Shown piece after piece: positions 10,701 through 16,700 of a stretch of 17,212 bases of DNA. Source of the stretch: Candidatus Woesearchaeota archaeon (GTDB taxonomy: Archaea; Nanobdellota; Nanobdellia; Woesearchaeales; WJKV01). The notes below the pieces were generated by a model. It searched no databases, was not told where the DNA came from, and saw only the letters and a list, made by a program, of their open reading frames with translations. The stretch covers positions 1 through 17,212 of the forward strand of contig WJKV01000111.1 of the NCBI GenBank assembly GCA_014728875.1. The letters run 5' to 3'. A program made the position numbers and the translations under genes. Position 1 is the first letter of the stretch. The number at the start of each line of letters is the position of its first letter.

Positions 10701-13700
10701 GTCGCGATAGCAGAAGCTCCTGTCGATGTCCTGAGAAGAAAGCTTAGGACTGTAACAGAAGCTGAAGACATATACTATGCTGTCAGAGACTATGTTGCAG
10801 CAGAGACAGGTGCCGACGAAGTAGCGATTGCAAATGAGATTAACAATTACATGCTGGATGTCGTTGATATTCCTTTTGAGCCAGCCGGCGTTGTGAAGGC
10901 TGTGCTTGATGCAAGACAGCTGCTTACGGACATAAGAATCAGGCAATATGAAGAGAAAGGTCTGCCAATGTTTGATGCTGTCAGGGAACTGTCGAAAACC
11001 TGGACTAACCTCAAAGAGATCGCATCAAGAAGAATAGAACAGGAAACTACACCGACCGAGATCCTGCCTGCTGCTCTGGCAGGACTGGAAAGAATCGACG
11101 CCAAATCATTGGAAAAAATAATAGCAAAGAGTACTGAAAAAGGATTGAATTGGGAAGGAGATCCAGACAATCTGCGCGACCATTACAAGAGTCTTTCTGA
11201 ACTGCTCGCAGACAAGTCAGAATTCAGCGAAGGACAAAGAGAAGAGTTGATGGAGACTGTCCGCAAGACATTAAGGGAAAGAGGATTGTCTGTGCCTGAT
11301 GCAGAAGAAGTCCTTAGGAAGTATGAGATGAGAAAATTCAAGCTGAGCCCCATAGTTGAAGTCATGGAATTCATGCTCGAAGAGAATCCTGATTCTGCAT
11401 ATATTGGACTTCCGAGGGATGCAGACATGCAGCTCTTTGCACTGCTTCTGCAGCATCCGGAACTTTCAGACAGTGTTGACAGCATGCTTATTTCAAGGAA
11501 TACTATGAGCAATCCTGTTTATGAAAATCTGAAAACAGTCATTACAAAGGTTGAGCTTGCTCTTGTTGAAAGGATGCCTGTAGACATAGAGCCTAAGGAA
11601 GGATACAGGACAATGGTTGCAGCATTGAAAGAGAAAATAGCTCAACTTATGGAGGCACCACAAGATCAAGCAGAAAGAAATGTTCAAAGACTGTCGCAGG
11701 ACCTGTGGGAAGGCATGGTCAAGAATAAACTATATTCAAGCGACGCGATTGAAAAAGGAAAAGTGGTGTTCTTTGACACCTGCTGTTTCACATATCCTAT
11801 CTATCTGGAAGCTTTGACACAGTATTTCGCAGAAACAGATGCTGATGTGGTAAGGGACCTTAAAGGAAGAACATTGGAAACAAAAAGCTATTTCTGGACA
11901 ACAGAAGGCGCCCTGCCCGCTGAAACCGGAGTCGTGTCTCCGGCAGGTGCAGAATATGATTTTAATGTCATAGAGGACATGCTTGTTCATACCATAATAG
12001 AAGAACCGACTCAAGTCATAGATGGAATAGAACAGCCTGCTTATGACAGCGAATTCGTGAAAAACCCTCAATACACAGCGATCACTGACGGGGAAAAACT
12101 GATGGACGCTATGTTGACTATAATGGTCGTCCAGGACCTTGTCGCTGAAAATAAACAAAGAAAAGAGATCAATGAAGTTGTTGCAGATGCAGAAAAAATC
12201 CTGCCGCAGGAATTTGCAGGACTTACAGAACTGCAGGAAAAACTCAATAACTATCTGGAAGACTACAGCGACATCATGCTGGAAGCAGAGATCAGAAGAA
12301 TAAGAGATCTACTGACAGGCGTCAGCAGAATGCTTGAAACAACTCCAGAGTTTGCAGCCACGGGCGGAATGAAAAAACAATACAATCTGGATGAGATGGA
12401 CGAGAACGGAAAAAGGGTATGGCAGCCTAGCGGCGATTATGATTATGAAGGTATAGGGACCCATCCTATTGAACGGCTCGTGAATACAAAAACAGGAGAA
12501 GAGGTCCTCTTGAAATCCGGCCCATTGCATACAAATGTGGCAGAATTCGTTACACAGAGATTCCATAAACTCGCGGACAATCCTGTCGCAGACGAATCTA
12601 TTGCACTATACAAAGGAGAGCTCCGGCAGATCATCCAGTTCCTGGAAGGTTATGAATCCTTCAGTTCAGATTATCCTGAATCTTTTGTAATAGGAACAGA
12701 AGAGGTCGAGCTGTCACCGGAAGTAAAGAAGATGCTCAGGAAATCTGCGCTCATTGATCTGCTTACGCTCAACTACGACAGGACAGTCTGGAACCTGATG
12801 GGCAAGGTCGACAAGGAAGCGCCGGGCCCTGATATTGTATTGATAGATCATGGCGCAAGCTTCATCAGCAGGGCGCAGGGCGGATTCAAAGGCTTCCCAG
12901 AAACAGCAGATCTCAGACAGCTGGAGCACATATTGAGCAATCCTGAATCTGCTTACAAAGGCATGGATGTAAATCCTGAATACACAGAGATGCTGGACGT
13001 TGTAGAAGGGGAACTTGTGATCAAGGATGAAACTGCAATGAGAGAGGCGCTTGCTGAGCTTGAAAGAATAACTGACGAACAGATAGATGCGATCGTTGAT
13101 GCTGCATTCAGCGAAGTTCCAATTGAAGAACTGGAAAAGAATCTGAAAAAAGCAACAAGGCGGGCAAGGAATGCAATTAAATACAAGACAGAAGAGTACA
13201 AATCAATACTCGAGTCTGAGATTGCGCTGGAGACGCTTGAAAAGATAGAAGAAGAATATTACGGAGACCTGCGAGGCTATTATAAAGACGCGCTGAAGAA
13301 CAGAAGAGAAAACATAGTAAACATGATCAGGGAAAAACTTGCAGTGCCTGCCGCCCCTGTCCGCGCAGAGGCAGTGCCTGTCGAAGCCGTACCAGAAGAA
13401 GTGCCTCCTGAAGTTGCTGTTCCAGAAGCAGAAATCCCAAAAGTTCCTGTTACTACAAGAGAAGGCCTTGAAAGAAGGCTGTATGAACTTGATAGTCGGT
13501 TAACAATAGATCCTGCTTGGTCTGCAGCAGAGGTGTACAATCACATAGTAGATACATTTGCATCTCTGCAAGAATTTATTAGATTGTCAGAACAATACGC
13601 AAGACTGCCTAATACTGATGTTAAGAACCTTAACAGAGTGTTCGGCAACATTGCAGACAAGATCGCGCAGGCAAAGACAGGCGACGTCCTGAGGCTGGAC

Positions 13701-16700
13701 CAGATCATGCTGAAACTGAGAGGTCTGAAAGCCCTGAACTCCAGACTGGGGCACATCCAGGCTACAGAAGAGATGCTGACGGTTTTCAGGGAAGCTGCAG
13801 AATCGCCAGAGCTGACAGGCACAGAGATAGGCGCTCTTCAGAAATTCCTTGTCTCGATGCAGGCAACACCTGATGAACTTCCTGCAGAATTAGAAGGCAA
13901 GGGAAGAACAGTAGAAGGCGTGGACAACATCAGAATTTATGAAGCAGAAGTATCTGACGCAGAAATAAACGAAGTAATCTCGATCCTGAAAAAGAGCGGA
14001 AAACACATAGTGGAGAATGTCGAAGACGAAGCAGAACTTAAGAAAATGCTGTCTGGCGCGAGGAAGAAGTATCATATTGAAGTGACAGGCGATGTAAAGT
14101 ATGACCAGCTCGGCATCTTATTGAACAATCTGCACAGAGACATTGTTGTTAATTCACATTATGCAGATGCAAAAGATAGGCTGGTAAATTCATACAGTTA
14201 TGAAGAGATAAACAAGGTAATTGCAGACATGATTAACGAAGGCAAGATAGAAGAAGCTGCAGAGATAATAGAAAGCTTCAGTGTTTCAGAGCAGGACAAA
14301 GTTAAGTCTGTTTCCAGACAAATAGATGAGATAAGGGATTTGATAGACGAGATAGAGGTCGAAATAGACGAGACAAGAAGAAGCCAGCTGACACAAGAGC
14401 TTGTGAACAAGTTCAGGACTGCAAGAAGAGCCATCACAGGCCATCCAAAATTCGAAATCGCAATAATGGGTGAGGTATTGTTTAACAGGCTTGTTAGGGA
14501 CGCAATTGAGAGAGGACAGATAGATCCTGAAATGCTCTATACAACAATCGATGTTCACGACATGGGAAAAGGCAACATGGCTGCTGTTGAAAGGTTATTG
14601 AGGGAAAATCTTGACAGTGCTGGAAAAATAACTCCAGAAAAGGTCTCAGGGCTCAGACACATTATCGGAAATGAAAGGGACGATAAGCTGAGGATTTATT
14701 TAAGAATTCTCGGTCATCCTGACACATTAATAACAAACAAACAGCTTAACACAGAACTGGAAAACAAATTAAGAGCTGCGCCGGAATCTGAACTGAATAC
14801 CTTTGCCGGCATCCTAGAAAGGCTAGCTGAAAGAGAAGTTCCTGCAACCGCCGAAGGCATTATGGAGAATCTCAAATATGTGCTGGAAGACGCCAGGATA
14901 CAGGAAAAATTCGGATTGGGCGGGGATGAAGTTAGCGGCCTTGAAACAAAAGCAGATCTTACTTATCTCGCGCTCAGGCTTGTTTATTTGCTAAGCGATA
15001 ATGAAATTGCAGCTGGCGCAGGCTTTGCAGAAGTTGATGCGCTCAATTTCGAAGAAGTCGACGCGCTTGCAGAACACGCGCAATTAGTAACCAAGGTATT
15101 GAAAGAGTCTGAAAGAGACATAAGAGAGAAGTTCGTATACACTTACGGAAAAAAATTAGAAAAACCTGTTGCAGAAGAAGTCCTGCGTATTATATATGAA
15201 AGATTGGCCAGAGCTGAAGATCCTAAAATAGCCACCTCAGACGCTGATGTAAAGAAACTGCAGGTGTTGGTCGAAGACGCACCTCTGGATATGTGGGAAA
15301 GAGCGCTCGATGCTGAAGACTATTCAAGATTAATGGCACTAAAAGGCAGGATAGACAGGCTTGAACCAAAGGTTGCTGCATCTGAAGAAGTAAGCGACCA
15401 ATTGCTACAGGAAAAAGCACAAGCAAGAAGCAAAGTTCAAGCTGAGGCAGAACCTGCTGTTGCGCCACCGAGAATGCTTGCCCTACCTGCGCCTGCAGTA
15501 GTTCCTGCGCTTCCTTTCTTTGACATGCACGACGAACTGAAAAGATTGGGCAAGCCTTATGACACGATGGCGCTGGAAAGACAGGGCATCATCTCTCTTG
15601 ACCAGCTCGCAGAAACAAGCCCGGAAAAGATTTCAATGATACTGGGCGTTACAATGTTCGAGGCGAACAAGATACAGATATTTGCAGAGCTTCGCTCACT
15701 GGGCCTCGGGGAAGGCGAACTGTACATTCCTGACAGCGCACTCACAGAGATAGCAGGCAGGCTTGCTATGCTCGCGACATTCACAAATCATTATGCTGAC
15801 GCAAGACGCATGAAGAGATGGCTGAAAGAACTGGGCTATCCAGAGACGCTCCAGATCTCTGCATTGATGCATGACATCGGAAAGACAGGTCCGTATGACA
15901 TATTGAAGGATTCGCAGCTGGTTGTGGCTGACCTTGCAGACAAGAGCATGGCAGACGAGATAGACGTCATCCTTGAGCTGTTCGGCATTGAGCAGGCAAA
16001 GCCGGGCATTACAAAACAGACAAAGATAAACACCTTCATCAGGAAGCATTTTTCAAGAAAGGAACAGAAGACCATCCGTGAAAAACTGGCAAGGATAACA
16101 AATCCTTTCACAGGCATGCCATTCGATCTAAAGAAAGATACTATGGGCAATCTTTGGGATTCCCACACAATCTGGGGCATAGACACTATGAAAAATAGCG
16201 GCGTGCCTGAAGCACTGTGGAGGCCTATTGCGCGGCATCATGTGACAGACCTGCCTGCGATAGAAAGCCTGCCGAGAGAAGCAAGAGATCTGATGCAGGA
16301 CCTTTATGTGGATTCTGCAGAAGAGCTCAACACAGAAGACAAGATTCTGCTGCTTCTTGACAAGTATGACGCATTCAGAAGAAGAAGCAGAAAATCTCAC
16401 GGGGAAGCTGTGAAAATACTACAGATCATCGCTTCAAAGAGCATCTATAAGGAAGATCCAGAATTCCAGGGGCTGCTTGCAGACAAGATAAGCAAGCTGA
16501 AGGATGAGATAATAACTCCGCTGGATCTGCCTAAGACAAGTCTGGCTTCAAAGGCGTGGGATCTTGCAATCTTGCCGTTCAAAACAATGGCAAAGAATTA
16601 CAAGCGGTATGGCGCGGCTTTCATAGCAACAGGACTTCTTTATCGAGTAGGTCTGTATGGCGCCACCCAGAATCCTTTGTTTGCAGCATACGCTCCGGGA

